From NCBI RefSeq assembly GCF_004745635.1, contig NZ_SRLB01000005.1, positions 186,001 to 250,000 of the forward strand: 64,000 bases of DNA, given 5' to 3'. Shown here piece after piece: positions 25,501-34,336 of this stretch. Origin of the DNA: Methylobacterium nonmethylotrophicum (GTDB lineage Bacteria > Pseudomonadota > Alphaproteobacteria > Rhizobiales > Beijerinckiaceae). How positions within the stretch are numbered: position 1 is the first letter of the stretch; every line of letters begins with the position of its first letter. The notes beneath the pieces are model-generated. The model did not search any database. It was not told the origin of the DNA and was given only the letters and a program-made list of their open reading frames with translations. Position numbers and translations under genes: made by a program.

Positions 25501-25956
25501 CGGCGGCGACCCGGCCCGGGACGTCGCCTCGTCCCGCGGCGGGGCGGGCAGCCTCTCCCGGGCCGGAGCCGCGGCCGCGAGCGCCCGGGCGGCATCGGGG
25601 ATCCCGTCGGAGCGCGGATCCGGCGCGGCGGGTTGTTGGGGCGGCCGGGCGGCCGCCCGCTCCACCAGGGCGGCGAGCTCCGCCCCGACCGGACGGGCCG
25701 GCGCCGCCGACCCCGGATCGGCGAGGAGCGAATCCAGGGCGCCGCGCGGCGCATCGGCGCGCGGCGGGGGCTCCGCGGGGGCTTCCGGGGCGGCGTTCGT
25801 CCCGGCCTCCGGCGAGCCCGCGGGCGCGCGGCTCTCGAGGAGTTCGAGCACGGCGTCGAAGCCGGGGCCGGATTCCGGGCGGGCGGCCTCGCCGGCGGCG
25901 CGGGCGGCGTCGAGACGTGGGCGCGGGCCCGGCAGCATCGCGTCGAGGGGGCTCAC
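22519..25956 (-). CDS. fliK: Flagellar hook-length control protein FliK (MotD), very long
   Basis: 1145 residues, about twice the usual 400-600. Nearly all of it is Ala/Pro/Gly-rich, disordered ruler-like sequence. The conserved C-terminal Flg_hook domain is near residues 1000-1090: VRLLTLQLRPAELGQVLVRM, GRLEMSLRAAREETADLLRR and LVREAGY, then a Gln/Gly-rich tail. FliK measures hook length and signals FlhB to switch substrates; in rhizobia the gene was called motD. The GTG start (25956) overlaps the motC stop as GTGA. The long middle region has no repeats I could define. A frame error is unlikely because the C-terminal domain is in frame with the start. Confidence 0.87.
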   Translation of the reverse strand: MSPLDAMLPGPRPRLDAARAAGEAARPESGPGFDAVLELLESRAPAGSPEAGTNAAPEAPAEPPPRADAPRGALDSLLADPGSAAPARPVGAELAALVERAAARPPQQPAAPDPRSDGIPDAARALAAAAPARERLPAPPRDEATSRAGSPPHEVDPAASPRTLPGSGDPVPATEAGSPDAPDPGPAPDGSAPVAIAPFGSLHWPVRAALPIPAPAVSPNGVQTPGEALRPDPVPASAPPGAGAAGSGGTARPTVTVVAQETHFAPVAAPTSPGARGRMEAAFAPRPEPAETLPLPPPTASAPPAATAAPAAAIPVAGPPVTAADAAMPAASIQPAGLRGESPAMRAAVPAPGAADLPQVAEPVPGGPARPVVMSGPAAAASRLPEPGPATSAALAAGRSSIASPAPAAPPIPGLDAARGQPNGAASAPGPTAQVTGVSAAPATPDPVPVIPEAPPAVLGRDAGSTASAPAAAPLTAEPAAAPPFVRRAVTAASRQLPPAEASAGAGRSPPAAPSDAATASPPAAESRSADAIAPAVRRPEAAGAAQTGRSALTNQAAVPPAAEQAPSRQQGAAPASIPAPPELTPHAATFAVTLAATPDAGAPAAPPAAAAPSGVTPAAADPTQQDASSPAPAAAGVPFAREVPVAAASGPVPDGRSAAGPAEVVRPAVAQADGMILAQPQDRAPIPPAAPPQPAVAPRPAPSGPASEEVVSPGRDRDRIFVTRPQPAAAGLAEASAPPSGRGAAPNADAGRMSASPAPPPPPAAAPSPERPALPSGPAGPRSGDPEQAGTPSVAAVREPATAPASPSAPSPAAALPSTGPNAAATPSVAARPDPGPANRTAAGGVMPPGHAPAPPAAGPVPAAIAAAQAPDASSGDASPGLGGPEPAGTPDRPGAHPSGAEGIAPEDSSGRAAKASTEATAVAPPTPGERRAEAPAEPALRAPEAGRAAEPVPLASPPALPAATLRQIADAVTSGAPSLPDGSAVRAGAVAAAWSAAAQAEGPVRLLTLQLRPAELGQVLVRMRLQDGRLEMSLRAAREETADLLRRDGGLLTALVREAGYQPDLVTIQAGPLPGQPASGQPEAPQSGGQTSQAFAGGQQQGGANPDQPARRIPDAPEEGGRRTMEQRDDAHPGDRDRGGLYL

Positions 25957-27284
25957 GGGTCGGTCCTGTCGATCATCTGGTCGGCCCGCGCGAGCGCCTC
26001 CCGCGCCCGGGCGATCGAGGCGGCGTCGGGAATCTGGCGCCGGCCGGCGGGTGCGGAATCCTTGGCGGAGGCCTCTCTGGGCGGCGCAGCCGGCGGCGCG
26101 CCGCCGCGGATCTGGCCGGCGGTGGAGAGCGCCGCGTCGAGCAGGGCGAGGTCGGACGGGTCGAGGCCGGCCCTGTCGACCGCGCGCAGGGCCCCGAGCC
26201 CCTCCTCGTAGCGGCCGTCGACGACGATCAGGGCGGCGGCGCGGTAGAGCCGGGCCCGGGCGGCGGCCTCGGTCTCCGGCCCCGCCAGGCTCAGCGCCCG
26301 CTCGGCCGCGAAGGTCGCGGTCTCGCGCCGGCCCTGCTCCAGGCCGGCCCGGGCGACCAGGAGGTAGAGGTCGCGCCGCTCGCCGGGCTCGATCTCGTCC
26401 AGCATCCGCTCGAGCTGGGCGATGCGGGCGCGGTCGCTGTCGAAGTCGAGCCGGGTCAGCGCCGTGGCGAAGCGCTGGCGGAACGTCCCGGCATAGACCG
26501 AGCGGCGGAACCGGCGCAGGTACTGGATCGCCAGGATCTCGAAGCGCTTCGCATCCCCGCCCTGCGCGTGGATGAAGATCTCGCGGCGCAGCGCCCCCTC
26601 CTCCACCAGGGTGCCGGGAGCGAGGAGCCGGGCGAGGTCGAGGAGCTCGATCGCCCGCCGGGGCGTCTCGCGCACGGCGAGCGCCGCCTGGGTCAGGGCG
26701 AGCTGGCCGGCGAGGGCGGGGGGCTGCGTGCGGGCATCGAAGCGGCCGAGCAGGGTCCGGGCCTCGCGCTCGCGGCCCTCCAGGTAGGCGAGCGCGCCGA
26801 CCACCAGGGGCGAGTCGGCCTCCGGCAGCTTCGCCGTCTCGAGCATCCGCCGCAGCAGCGCCGGACCGCCGCCACCGAGCGCGAAGGCGACCGCGGCCCG
26901 CAGGTTCTCCGGCGACGTCCAGGCCTCGGGTGGAAGGGCGAGCAGGCGCTGCTCGATATGGCCGAGGAGCTGGCGCTGGGCGAGATGGGCCTGGGTCGAG
27001 CCGCGGGCGATGCGGTCCTGCAGCAATTGCAGCGTGCGCACCAGCTCCACCGGCAGGCCGCGGGGCGCCACCGGCAGCGGCTCGACCGGCTTCGCCGGCG
27101 CGCCGTGGCCGTCGCCGTGCCCGCCTCCCCCGCCATGCGCGTCGGCCGCCGGTGCGGCGTGGCCGCCGCCGTGACCGTCCCCGCCGGCCTGAGCGGGAAC
27201 CGCGGCGACGAGGAGGCCGGCCGCCAGAAGGGCGATCCCCGAGCGGACGGTCCCGAGGCGCGCGATCCGGAGGCGCCGGCTCAT
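25953..27284 (-). CDS. motC: Chemotaxis/motility protein MotC
   Basis: 443 residues. A signal peptide (GIALLAAGLLVAAVPAQAGG) is followed by a His/Gly-rich segment (about residues 35-63, with GHGGGH, DAHGGGGGHGDGHG) and then the MotC body of helical repeats. Conserved-looking stretches are PVELVRTLQLLQDRIARGS, AVAFALGGGGPALLRRMLE, LVEEGALRREIFIHAQGGD and FRQRFATALTRLDF. MotC is a periplasmic motility protein of rhizobia that supports MotB and the stator. It is located between motB and fliK with 4-bp ATGA/GTGA overlaps on both sides. The His-rich tract could bind metal; I do not know it from other MotC proteins. Confidence 0.9.
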   Translation of the reverse strand: MSRRLRIARLGTVRSGIALLAAGLLVAAVPAQAGGDGHGGGHAAPAADAHGGGGGHGDGHGAPAKPVEPLPVAPRGLPVELVRTLQLLQDRIARGSTQAHLAQRQLLGHIEQRLLALPPEAWTSPENLRAAVAFALGGGGPALLRRMLETAKLPEADSPLVVGALAYLEGREREARTLLGRFDARTQPPALAGQLALTQAALAVRETPRRAIELLDLARLLAPGTLVEEGALRREIFIHAQGGDAKRFEILAIQYLRRFRRSVYAGTFRQRFATALTRLDFDSDRARIAQLERMLDEIEPGERRDLYLLVARAGLEQGRRETATFAAERALSLAGPETEAAARARLYRAAALIVVDGRYEEGLGALRAVDRAGLDPSDLALLDAALSTAGQIRGGAPPAAPPREASAKDSAPAGRRQIPDAASIARAREALARADQMIDRTDP

Positions 27285-28639
27285 TCGGGCAGCCCCCGCA
27301 CCAGGATCTCGATGCGCCGGTTCTCCGCCGCCTTCGGGTCGGCGGGGTTGCGGGGCTGGCGGTCGGCGTAGCCCTCGATGCGCTCGATCCGGGACTCGTC
27401 GACGCCGCCGCGCACCAGCATGTAGGAGGCCATCTGGGCCCGGGCCGTCGAGAGGCGCCAGTTGTCGTAGGTCTCCGAGCGGAACGGCCGCCCGTCGGTA
27501 TGGCCGCGGACCACGATGCGGCCGGGCCGGGCATTGATCACCTTGGCGATGCGCTCGAGCGCCCGCACCACCTTCGGGGTCGGCTCGGCCGAGCCGATGC
27601 CGAACATGCTGAAGTCGATCTCGTCGGTGATGCTGATCAGGATGCCCTCGCCGGAGCGGCGCACCTCGACCTTCGGGGTCGGCGTGCCGATGGACAGCGG
27701 CGCCACCGCCTTGGCGATCTCGGCCTTCATGGCGGCGAGTGCCGCGGTCTCGGCCGCCTTCGGGTCCTTGGCGGGGTCCTTGACGGAATCCTTGGCCGCA
27801 TCCTTGGCCGAATCCCTGGTCACGTCCTTGGGCGCCGGCTCCTTCAGGGCGGCAACCTTCGGCGCCCCGTCCTTGGGCGCCGCCTCCTTGGCCGGCTCCT
27901 TCGGGGTGAGTGGCAGCGTGTCGTCCGCCGAGGCGACGCGCAGGGGCGCCTCCTTGGTGTCGGGGCGGGCGGAGTCCCGCGGCCTGGCCGCGGCCGCCAC
28001 CTGTCCCTTCGCGTCGAGGCGGGCCTCGGCGGGGGCCGCGACCGCGGTGCCGAGGGTGCCCGGCCGCTCGGTGCGGTGTCGCGGCAGCGGCTCGACCTGC
28101 CAGTAGAGCGGATCGAAGGGATCGCGCGCCGCGTCGCCGCCGCTGATCCCGGGCTGGCCCGTCTCGACCGCGGCCGCGTCGGCGCTCGCCGTGTCGCCCC
28201 GCTCCGCCTCGGCGGCGAGGCGCGCCAGCACCGCGTAGGGGTCCTGGAACAGGGCCGATTCCCGAGCCCGGCTGCCCGGCGCGGCCTCGCCCCGGGCGTC
28301 GCCGGCCTTGCCGTCTCCCTTGCCCTCTCCCTTGCCCTCGCCGCCCTTGCCCTCGGCCTTGCCGCCCTCGGCGCCGGGCTCGGAGGGGGTGTCGTGGGGA
28401 TCGCGCAGGCCCTTCTTGTCGTGGGTGACCTCGGCGAGCTTCACCGGGTTGAAGTACTCGGCGATGGTCTGCTTCTGCTCCTTGCTGGTCGAGTTGATCA
28501 GCCACATCACCAGGAACAGCGCCATCATGGCGGTCATGAAGTCGGCGAGCGCGATCTTCCAGGCGCCGCCGTGATGGCCGTCCTCGTGGTCGCCGTGGCG
28601 CTTGATGATGATGATCTCGTGGCGGCCGGTCTCGGACAT
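27281..28639 (-). CDS. motB: Flagellar stator protein MotB
   Basis: 452 residues. A short cytoplasmic tail with many His (RHGDHEDGHHGG) leads to one TM helix with the proton-carrying Asp33 (ALADFMTAMMALFLVMWLIN) and the plug-like SKEQKQTIAEYFNP. A long Lys/Ala/Pro/Asp-rich periplasmic linker (about 90-295, with repeated K-E/D-P-A-K motifs) precedes an OmpA-type peptidoglycan-binding domain (DEIDFSMFGIGS, RIVVRGHTDGRPF, NWRLSTARAQMASYML, RIERIEGYADRQP, NRRIEILV). It pairs with MotA, encoded on the other strand at 15.4 kb. It starts 1 bp after the fliH stop. Confidence 0.95.
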   Translation of the reverse strand: MSETGRHEIIIIKRHGDHEDGHHGGAWKIALADFMTAMMALFLVMWLINSTSKEQKQTIAEYFNPVKLAEVTHDKKGLRDPHDTPSEPGAEGGKAEGKGGEGKGEGKGDGKAGDARGEAAPGSRARESALFQDPYAVLARLAAEAERGDTASADAAAVETGQPGISGGDAARDPFDPLYWQVEPLPRHRTERPGTLGTAVAAPAEARLDAKGQVAAAARPRDSARPDTKEAPLRVASADDTLPLTPKEPAKEAAPKDGAPKVAALKEPAPKDVTRDSAKDAAKDSVKDPAKDPKAAETAALAAMKAEIAKAVAPLSIGTPTPKVEVRRSGEGILISITDEIDFSMFGIGSAEPTPKVVRALERIAKVINARPGRIVVRGHTDGRPFRSETYDNWRLSTARAQMASYMLVRGGVDESRIERIEGYADRQPRNPADPKAAENRRIEILVRGLPE

Positions 28640-28640
28640 G

Positions 28641-29411
28641 TCAGGCCTCCGCCACCGCCGCGGCGATCAGGCGCGTCCAGGCGCCGAGCCGGGTGTCGAT
28701 CACGGTCTGGTCGGCGCTCACCTGCACCTCGGGGGTCTCGGCCGGCGCGAACGACACCGCGGCGGCGAGCGGCCCGAGGCGGGCGGCCAGAGCCGCCAGC
28801 AGGTCCTCCGGCCCGCTCACCCGGATCGTTGCCGCCTGCGGCTCGGCGAGGAGCCGCGTCAGCGCGCCGCTCAGCTCCGCCACCGCCTGGCGGCGCAGGG
28901 CATCGGTCAGGATCGGCACCAGCAGCCGGGCGATCCGCTCGGACAGGGCCGCGTCGAGGGCGCGGAGCGCCGCCGAGAAGCCGTCGGCCAGGGCCTCGGC
29001 CTCGGCCTCGCTCCAGTGCCGGCGCGCCTCGGCGAGGCGGTGCTCCGCCTCCTCCGCCGCCCGCAGGCGCGCGGCCTCGGCCTCCTCGCGCGCCGCGGCC
29101 AGGCCCTGCTGGCGGCCGCGCTCCTCGGCCGCCGCGATGAGCGCCGCGCGCTCCTCGGGGGTCTCGCGCCGGGCCGCCGGGGGCCGCGGCGCCTGCGGGC
29201 CGAGGGGAAGAGGCTCAAGCCTGGGCGTCTCGGGCCGGACCGGCTCCACCCGGATCGCGTCCGGGCCGTCGGCCACCAGCGGAGCGGCCGGGCGCGTCGC
29301 GCGGGCGAGGCCGGCCCAGGGATTGCCGAAGGCCTCCGGAGCCGCGGCCGGGGACGCAACGGGGGCCGCCGGGGCGAATTCCGGCAGGTAGCGGGCGATC
29401 ACCGCGTCCAT
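28641..29411 (-). CDS. fliH: FliH-like flagellar assembly protein
   Basis: 256 residues. A Pro/Ala-rich N-terminus is followed by a long charged coiled coil (about 90-145; ETPEERAALIAAAEERGRQQ, RLRAAEEAEHRLAEARRHW) and a C-terminal alpha/beta part (VAELSGALTRLLAE, IRVSGPEDLLAALAARLG, VSADQTVIDTRLGAW). This matches FliH/YscL, which binds FliI and FliN and regulates the export ATPase. Identification rests on architecture and position after fliF rather than on strong motifs. ATG 29411 (8 bases after gaggag) is chosen; the GTG at 29414 just before it would overlap fliF by 4 bp. Confidence 0.75.
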   Translation of the reverse strand: MDAVIARYLPEFAPAAPVASPAAAPEAFGNPWAGLARATRPAAPLVADGPDAIRVEPVRPETPRLEPLPLGPQAPRPPAARRETPEERAALIAAAEERGRQQGLAAAREEAEAARLRAAEEAEHRLAEARRHWSEAEAEALADGFSAALRALDAALSERIARLLVPILTDALRRQAVAELSGALTRLLAEPQAATIRVSGPEDLLAALAARLGPLAAAVSFAPAETPEVQVSADQTVIDTRLGAWTRLIAAAVAEA

Positions 29412-31114
29412 CACGCCGGCTCCTCACGCAGCAGCCAGCGCTTGAGGATGGCGGCCACCTGCTCCTCGTTGAGGTCGATCATCTGCTCGAGCCGCTTCTG
29501 CGGCGAGGTCCGCGCCTTGTCGGCCATGTCCTCGATCAGGCTTGCCATGGCGGGCACGGCGTCGGGTCCGGCGAGCGCCGCCTGCCCGGGCACGGCCTGA
29601 CCACCCGGCGCCGGCAGGGCGCCCGCCTCGCCGGGCCCTGCGCCCGGCAGCGCGGCACCCGCGGCCTCGAGGGCCGCGACCTCGGCCTGGGCCGCCTCCG
29701 GCGTGGCCAGGATGGCGCGAAGCGCCGGGCGCAGGCCGAACCAGATCAGGAGGCCGGCCACCACCAGGATGGTCGCCGCGTTGATCAGGGTCGCGGACTG
29801 GCGCACCATCACGTCGGCGATGCTCAGCGGCGGCACCGGCTCGAGGGCCTGGCCGTCGTTGATGAAACTCACCGCCGCGACCTTGATCGTGTCGCCGCGC
29901 TCCTTGCTGGTGCCGGCCGCCGAGGCGACGATCTGCTCGATCTCGGCGATCTGCTTCTCGATGTTGGCCGCGTTGGCGGCGTTGCCCTCCTGGCCCTGCT
30001 GCCCGGCGGTGAGCCGCGAGCGGTTGACCAGCACCGCCACCGAGAGCTGCTTCATCGCGTAGCCGTCGCTCACCGTCTGGATCACCTTCTGGGAGATCTC
30101 GTAGTTGGTGAGGTCCTCCTTCTTCGAGGTCTCGTTGCTGGCGGTGTCGTTGCCGTCCGAGCGGGTGCGCTGGTCGGGCAGGTTCTGCTGCGCGCTCGTC
30201 GGCCGCTGGGCGCTGCGATTCTGGCTGTTCTCGTTCTCGCGCACCGAGCGGACCGAGCGGGCGACCTGCTGGTCGGGGTTGTAGATCGTCTCGTTGGTCG
30301 AGGTCTTGTCGGTGTTGAGCTGGGCCGCGACGCTGACCTCGAAGTTGCCGAGGCCGAGATAGGGCGTCAGCGCCCGCCGGATCCGGTCCTGCACCTCGCG
30401 GCTGACGTCCTTCTCCAGGCTCGCCATCTTGCCGGTCGGGACCTGGCCGCCGTCGTCGCCGGACAGGAGCAATGTGCCGTCGGCGCCGATCACCGTGACC
30501 CGGTCGGGCCTCATGCCGGGAATCGCCGAGGCGACGAGCTGGCGGATCGCCTGGGCCCCGCTTCGGTCGTCGGCCGGCTCGGTGCGCACCACCACGGAGG
30601 CGGAGGGCGGCTGCTGGTCGCGCCGGAACGAGCCGCGCTCGGGCAGCACGATGTGGACCCGCGCCGCGCGCACGCCCTTCATGCCCTGGATCGTGCGGGC
30701 GATCTCGCCCTCGAGCGCGCGGACCCGGGTCACCTCCTGCATGAACGAGGTCATGCCGAGCGAGCCGAGGTCGTTGAACAGCTCGTAGCCGGATTTCGAG
30801 CTCTGCGGCAGGCCCTTCTCGGCGAGCAGCATCCGGGCCTGCGCGGTATTGCCGTAGGGCACCAGCACCGCCGCGCCGTCGGCGCTGACGTCGAAGCGGA
30901 TGCCCGCATCCTTCAGCACGCCACCGATGCGGGCCACGTCCTCGCGGGACAGCCCTGTGTAGAGCGTCTCCTGCGCCGGCCGGCTCAGGTAGTAGGCCCC
31001 TAAGCCCACCGCCAGGAAGACCACGAGGCCGATCAGCCCGAGGGCGGCGAGGCGCCGGGGGCCAAGCTCGACGATGTTGCTCCACAGCCTCTCGGCTTGC
31101 TCGCGACCGGACAT
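29411..31114 (-). CDS. fliF: Flagellar MS-ring protein FliF
   Basis: 567 residues with two membrane helices: N-terminal LAALGLIGLVVFLAVGLGAY (about 23-42) and C-terminal LINAATILVVAGLLIWFGL (about 440-460). Ring-building motifs include LYTGLSREDVARIGGVLKDA, SKSGYELFNDLGSLGMTSFM, ALEGEIARTIQGMKGVRAAR and VHIVLPERGSF. The C-terminal tail RLEQMIDLNEEQVAAILKRW is the FliG-binding helix. FliF founds the basal body in the inner membrane. It is the first gene of the minus-strand operon; the promoter must lie in 31115-31250. Confidence 0.95.
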   Translation of the reverse strand: MSGREQAERLWSNIVELGPRRLAALGLIGLVVFLAVGLGAYYLSRPAQETLYTGLSREDVARIGGVLKDAGIRFDVSADGAAVLVPYGNTAQARMLLAEKGLPQSSKSGYELFNDLGSLGMTSFMQEVTRVRALEGEIARTIQGMKGVRAARVHIVLPERGSFRRDQQPPSASVVVRTEPADDRSGAQAIRQLVASAIPGMRPDRVTVIGADGTLLLSGDDGGQVPTGKMASLEKDVSREVQDRIRRALTPYLGLGNFEVSVAAQLNTDKTSTNETIYNPDQQVARSVRSVRENENSQNRSAQRPTSAQQNLPDQRTRSDGNDTASNETSKKEDLTNYEISQKVIQTVSDGYAMKQLSVAVLVNRSRLTAGQQGQEGNAANAANIEKQIAEIEQIVASAAGTSKERGDTIKVAAVSFINDGQALEPVPPLSIADVMVRQSATLINAATILVVAGLLIWFGLRPALRAILATPEAAQAEVAALEAAGAALPGAGPGEAGALPAPGGQAVPGQAALAGPDAVPAMASLIEDMADKARTSPQKRLEQMIDLNEEQVAAILKRWLLREEPA

Positions 31115-31249
31115 GCCCCCGCCAATCCCGCTCCAGCACAGGCGATTCTTGCCTCATCGTTCTGTGACGCCCCTGCCTTGTGCGGAGGTTGCGGCCAGGG
31201 ACGCGGCGCGGGGTGCGCGGGCGCACGCGCCACCGGCCGGGGCGATTGA

Positions 31250-31302
31250 CGTTTTTCATGATGATTGACATCAATACAGACATGACGGCCATCATGAAAA
31301 CG
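31250..31302 (+). promoter_or_regulatory. Inverted repeat and TTGACA box upstream of the SDR gene
   Basis: Arms cgtttttcatgatg (31250-31263) and catcatgaaaacg (31290-31302) are inverted copies with one extra T. Between them lie a perfect -35-like ttgaca (31265-31270) and a small attga-ca-tcaat palindrome (31264-31275). This AT-rich patch stands out strongly from its surroundings. It is likely an operator-promoter for the following SDR gene. Confidence 0.5.
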
Positions 31303-31323
31303 CCGCCGTCACGGAGCACGACC

Positions 31324-32127
31324 ATGACCGACCAGCCCGAGCCCGCCCAGTCCAAGCCCGCCGCCCTGATCACCGGCGCCTCGTCCGGCATCGGCGCCAC
31401 CTACGCCGACCGCCTCGCCCGCCGCGGCCATCCCCTGGTGCTGGTGGCCCGCGACGCCGCCCGCCTCGAGACCCTGGCGGCGCACCTGCGCGCCGAGACC
31501 GGCGTCGCGGTCGACGTGCTGCCGGCCGACCTCACCGACGCGGGCAGCCTCGCCGCCGTCGAGGCGCGCCTGCGCGACGATGCCCGGATCGGCATCCTGG
31601 TGAACAATGCCGGGGCGGCGGCCCCGGCGGGCTTCGCCGCCGCCGACCTCGCGCCGCATTACCGCCTCGTCGACCTCAACGTGGCGGCGCTCACCCGCCT
31701 CGCCGGCGCCGCGACGCAAGGCTTCCTCGCCCGCGGCGGCGGCGCGATCGTCAACATCAGCTCGGTCCTGGCGCTCGCGCCCGAGATCATGCCCGGCGTC
31801 TACGCGGCGACCAAGGCCTACGTGCTGACCCTGTCGCAGGCGCTTCAGGCCGAGCTCGGGCCTCGCGGCGTGTACGTCCAGGCGGTCCTGCCGGCCGCGA
31901 CCCGCACCGAGATCTGGGAGCGCTCGGGGCGTTCGGTGGACGGCATGCAGGGCGTGATGGAGGTCGGCGAGATGGTCGATGCGGCGCTGACCGGCTTCGA
32001 CCGGCGCGAGGCGGTGACGATCCCCTCCCTGCCCGACGCGGCCCAGTGGGACGCGTTCGAGGCGGCGCGCCAGGCGATGATGGCGAATTTCGCGCAGTCC
32101 CACGCGGCGGCCCGCTACCGGGCTTGA
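31324..32127 (+). CDS. Short-chain dehydrogenase/reductase
   Basis: 267 residues of the classical SDR fold: cofactor motif TGASSGIGATYADRLARRG, adenine-pocket PADLTD, NNAGAAAPAG, catalytic Ser in NISSVLA and YAATKAYVL (YxxxK). A basic residue after strand 2 (VARDAARL) suggests NADP(H), by inference. It reduces or oxidises an alcohol/carbonyl; the substrate is unknown. ATG 31324 follows the cofactor-fold start MTDQPEPAQSKPAALITG. Transcription is probably controlled by the inverted repeat directly upstream. Confidence 0.9.
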   Translation: MTDQPEPAQSKPAALITGASSGIGATYADRLARRGHPLVLVARDAARLETLAAHLRAETGVAVDVLPADLTDAGSLAAVEARLRDDARIGILVNNAGAAAPAGFAAADLAPHYRLVDLNVAALTRLAGAATQGFLARGGGAIVNISSVLALAPEIMPGVYAATKAYVLTLSQALQAELGPRGVYVQAVLPAATRTEIWERSGRSVDGMQGVMEVGEMVDAALTGFDRREAVTIPSLPDAAQWDAFEAARQAMMANFAQSHAAARYRA

Positions 32128-32344
32128 GGCAAGACCCAGGTCAGGCCAGCTGCCGCCACGGCAGATGGCCGGCTAAAGCGTCCGTTTCCGGACGGACCGG
32201 GACAATCGGCGGCCGCATCGGCGCAGGGAGTCCCACATCACGGAGGTCTATAAAATCTTACGACGACAGATTTCATGGGCTGTTAACCGTGAAACGACAA
32301 GGTTGTTCGACCTTGATCGACCTGACGAGTCTCCGAACGTGCCC

Positions 32345-34324
32345 ATGTCTGCGCGACGCCCGCCCTCCTTGCGGTCCATCGGGGGCAAGCTCACCGCCGC
32401 CCTGCTCGCCTGCTCCCTGACGGCGACCGCCATCCTCGGATGGACCGCCTACCGGCAGCAGCAGGAGGCCGGCGAGGAGGCGGTCGCCTCGGCCCTCGGC
32501 CAGCGCTACCGCGCCGTGACGGACGCGATGGCCCAGCAGGGGCAGCGGGCGCTCGCGGCCTCGACGAGCCTCGCCCACGACCCGGCGATCGGCGACGCGA
32601 TGCAGCGGAGCGACCGCTCGGCGATCCTCGAGCGCTATCCGGCGCTCCTGGCGCGGCTCGCGGAGAGCCAGAACCTCCGTCTGGTGAGCTTCTTCCGGCC
32701 GGACGGCATCGCGCTCGCCCGGCTTCACGCGCCGGACGCCCACGGCGATTCGGTGCTCGCCCGCCGCGTCACCGTGCGGGCGGCGCTCCAGGACGGGAAG
32801 CCCACGACCGGCATCGAGCCGGGGCGCGACACGATCGCGATCTTCGCGACGGTGCCGGTGGTCCGGGGCGGCGCGAGGGTGGGCATCGTCGATGTCGGCA
32901 GCCCGCTCGGCGACGGTTTCCTGGCCGAGATGAAGCAGCGGCTCGGCGTCGACCTTGCGTTCCACCTCGTCAAGGACGGCGCCCCCGCGACCCTCTCGGC
33001 GACCTTCCCGGACAGGACCCTGCTCGACCCCGCCGCGCATGCGGCCGGGATGGCCGGGCCGATCGCCTGGCGCGAGACGAGGCTCGCCGACAGGCCGACC
33101 GCGGTGGTGGCCGGCCCGCTCCTCAATGCGGCGGGCCAGGCCATCGGCACGATCGAAGTGGCGCTCGACATCTCGGACCTGGCGAGCGCCCGGCAGCGCG
33201 CCGCGCTTCTCCTGTTCGGCGTCCTCGCCGTCGTCGCCCTGGCGGCGCTCGCCGTCGCCTGGGTGCTGACCCGGCATATCGGCCGGCCGCTCGCGGCCCT
33301 CGACCGCACCATGCAGGCCCTCGCCGAGGGGCGCCTCGACACGGCGGTGCCGGCGACGGAGCGCGGCGACGAGATCGGCACCATGGCCCGCTCGGTCCTG
33401 ATGTTCCGCGACGGCCTCGCCGAGGCCGAGGGCCTGCGCGCCGCGCAGGCCGCCGACCAGGCGCAGAGGGAGCGCCGGGCCCAGGTGGTGGACGACCTGG
33501 TGCGCGGCTTCGACCGGGCCGTCGGCGAGGTCGTCGGCATGGTCTCCTCGGCGGCGACCGAGATGCAGGCGACCGCCGCCCAGCTCACCGCCACCGCGGG
33601 CGAGACCGCCCGGCGCTCGACCGCCGTGGCGGACGCCGCCGGCGATGCCGCCCAGAACGTCCTGATGGTGTCGGGTGCGGCCGAGGAGCTCGGCTCCTCG
33701 GTGGCGGAGATCGACCGGCAGGCCGGCCTCTCGGCCGAGATGTCGCGCAGCGCCGTCGACGAGGCGACGCAGGCCGGAACGATCGTGGCCGACCTCGCCA
33801 GCGCGGCGAACCGGATCGGCGACGTGCTCTCCCTCATCTCGGGCATCGCCCAGCAGACCAACCTGCTGGCGCTCAACGCCACCATCGAGGCGGCGCGTGC
33901 CGGCGCCGCCGGCAAGGGCTTCGCGGTGGTCGCCGCGGAGGTCAAGGAGCTCGCCGGGCAGACCGCGAAGGCCACCGCCGAGATCGGCGAGCAGATCGCC
34001 TGGATCCAGGCCTCGACCGGGCGGGCGGTGACGGCGATCTCCGGGATCGCCGGGACGATCCGCGCCGTCAGCGACACCGCCGACGCCATCGCCGGCACCG
34101 TGCGCGAGCAGGGCGGCGCCACCCGGGAGATCGTCACCTCGGTGGCGCAGGCCTCCTCCCGCACCGGCGACGTCACCGCGACGATCGCGGGCGTGTCGCA
34201 GGCCGCCCACGAGACCGGCAACGCCGCGACGCAGGTGCTGTCCGCCTCCGCCGAGCTCGCCGGCCAGGCCGAGCGCCTGCGCGGCGAGGTGCAGGGCTTC
34301 CTGGAGGCGGTGCGGGCCGCGTGA
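32345..34324 (+). CDS. Methyl-accepting chemotaxis protein
   Basis: 659 residues: TM1 (about 16-36), a periplasmic cache-like sensor domain (about 40-285, with [18 protein letters not shown] and [19 protein letters not shown]), TM2 (about 287-310), HAMP ([20 protein letters not shown]) and a cytoplasmic signalling hairpin with the conserved tip [20 protein letters not shown] and [20 protein letters not shown]. It controls CheA activity in response to a ligand. No C-terminal CheR/CheB pentapeptide is visible. ATG 32345 ([15 protein letters not shown]) is preferred over the ATG 14 codons upstream because the basic residues and TM1 follow directly. It stands alone, not in a che operon. Confidence 0.93.
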   Translation: MSARRPPSLRSIGGKLTAALLACSLTATAILGWTAYRQQQEAGEEAVASALGQRYRAVTDAMAQQGQRALAASTSLAHDPAIGDAMQRSDRSAILERYPALLARLAESQNLRLVSFFRPDGIALARLHAPDAHGDSVLARRVTVRAALQDGKPTTGIEPGRDTIAIFATVPVVRGGARVGIVDVGSPLGDGFLAEMKQRLGVDLAFHLVKDGAPATLSATFPDRTLLDPAAHAAGMAGPIAWRETRLADRPTAVVAGPLLNAAGQAIGTIEVALDISDLASARQRAALLLFGVLAVVALAALAVAWVLTRHIGRPLAALDRTMQALAEGRLDTAVPATERGDEIGTMARSVLMFRDGLAEAEGLRAAQAADQAQRERRAQVVDDLVRGFDRAVGEVVGMVSSAATEMQATAAQLTATAGETARRSTAVADAAGDAAQNVLMVSGAAEELGSSVAEIDRQAGLSAEMSRSAVDEATQAGTIVADLASAANRIGDVLSLISGIAQQTNLLALNATIEAARAGAAGKGFAVVAAEVKELAGQTAKATAEIGEQIAWIQASTGRAVTAISGIAGTIRAVSDTADAIAGTVREQGGATREIVTSVAQASSRTGDVTATIAGVSQAAHETGNAATQVLSASAELAGQAERLRGEVQGFLEAVRAA

Positions 34325-34336
34325 GGCGGTCCTCCG

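Noticed and set aside
22357..26575. Long plus-strand open frames opposite fliK
   Set aside because: They are antisense images of the Pro/Ala-rich fliK linker, with no domain, no ribosome binding site and repetitive composition.
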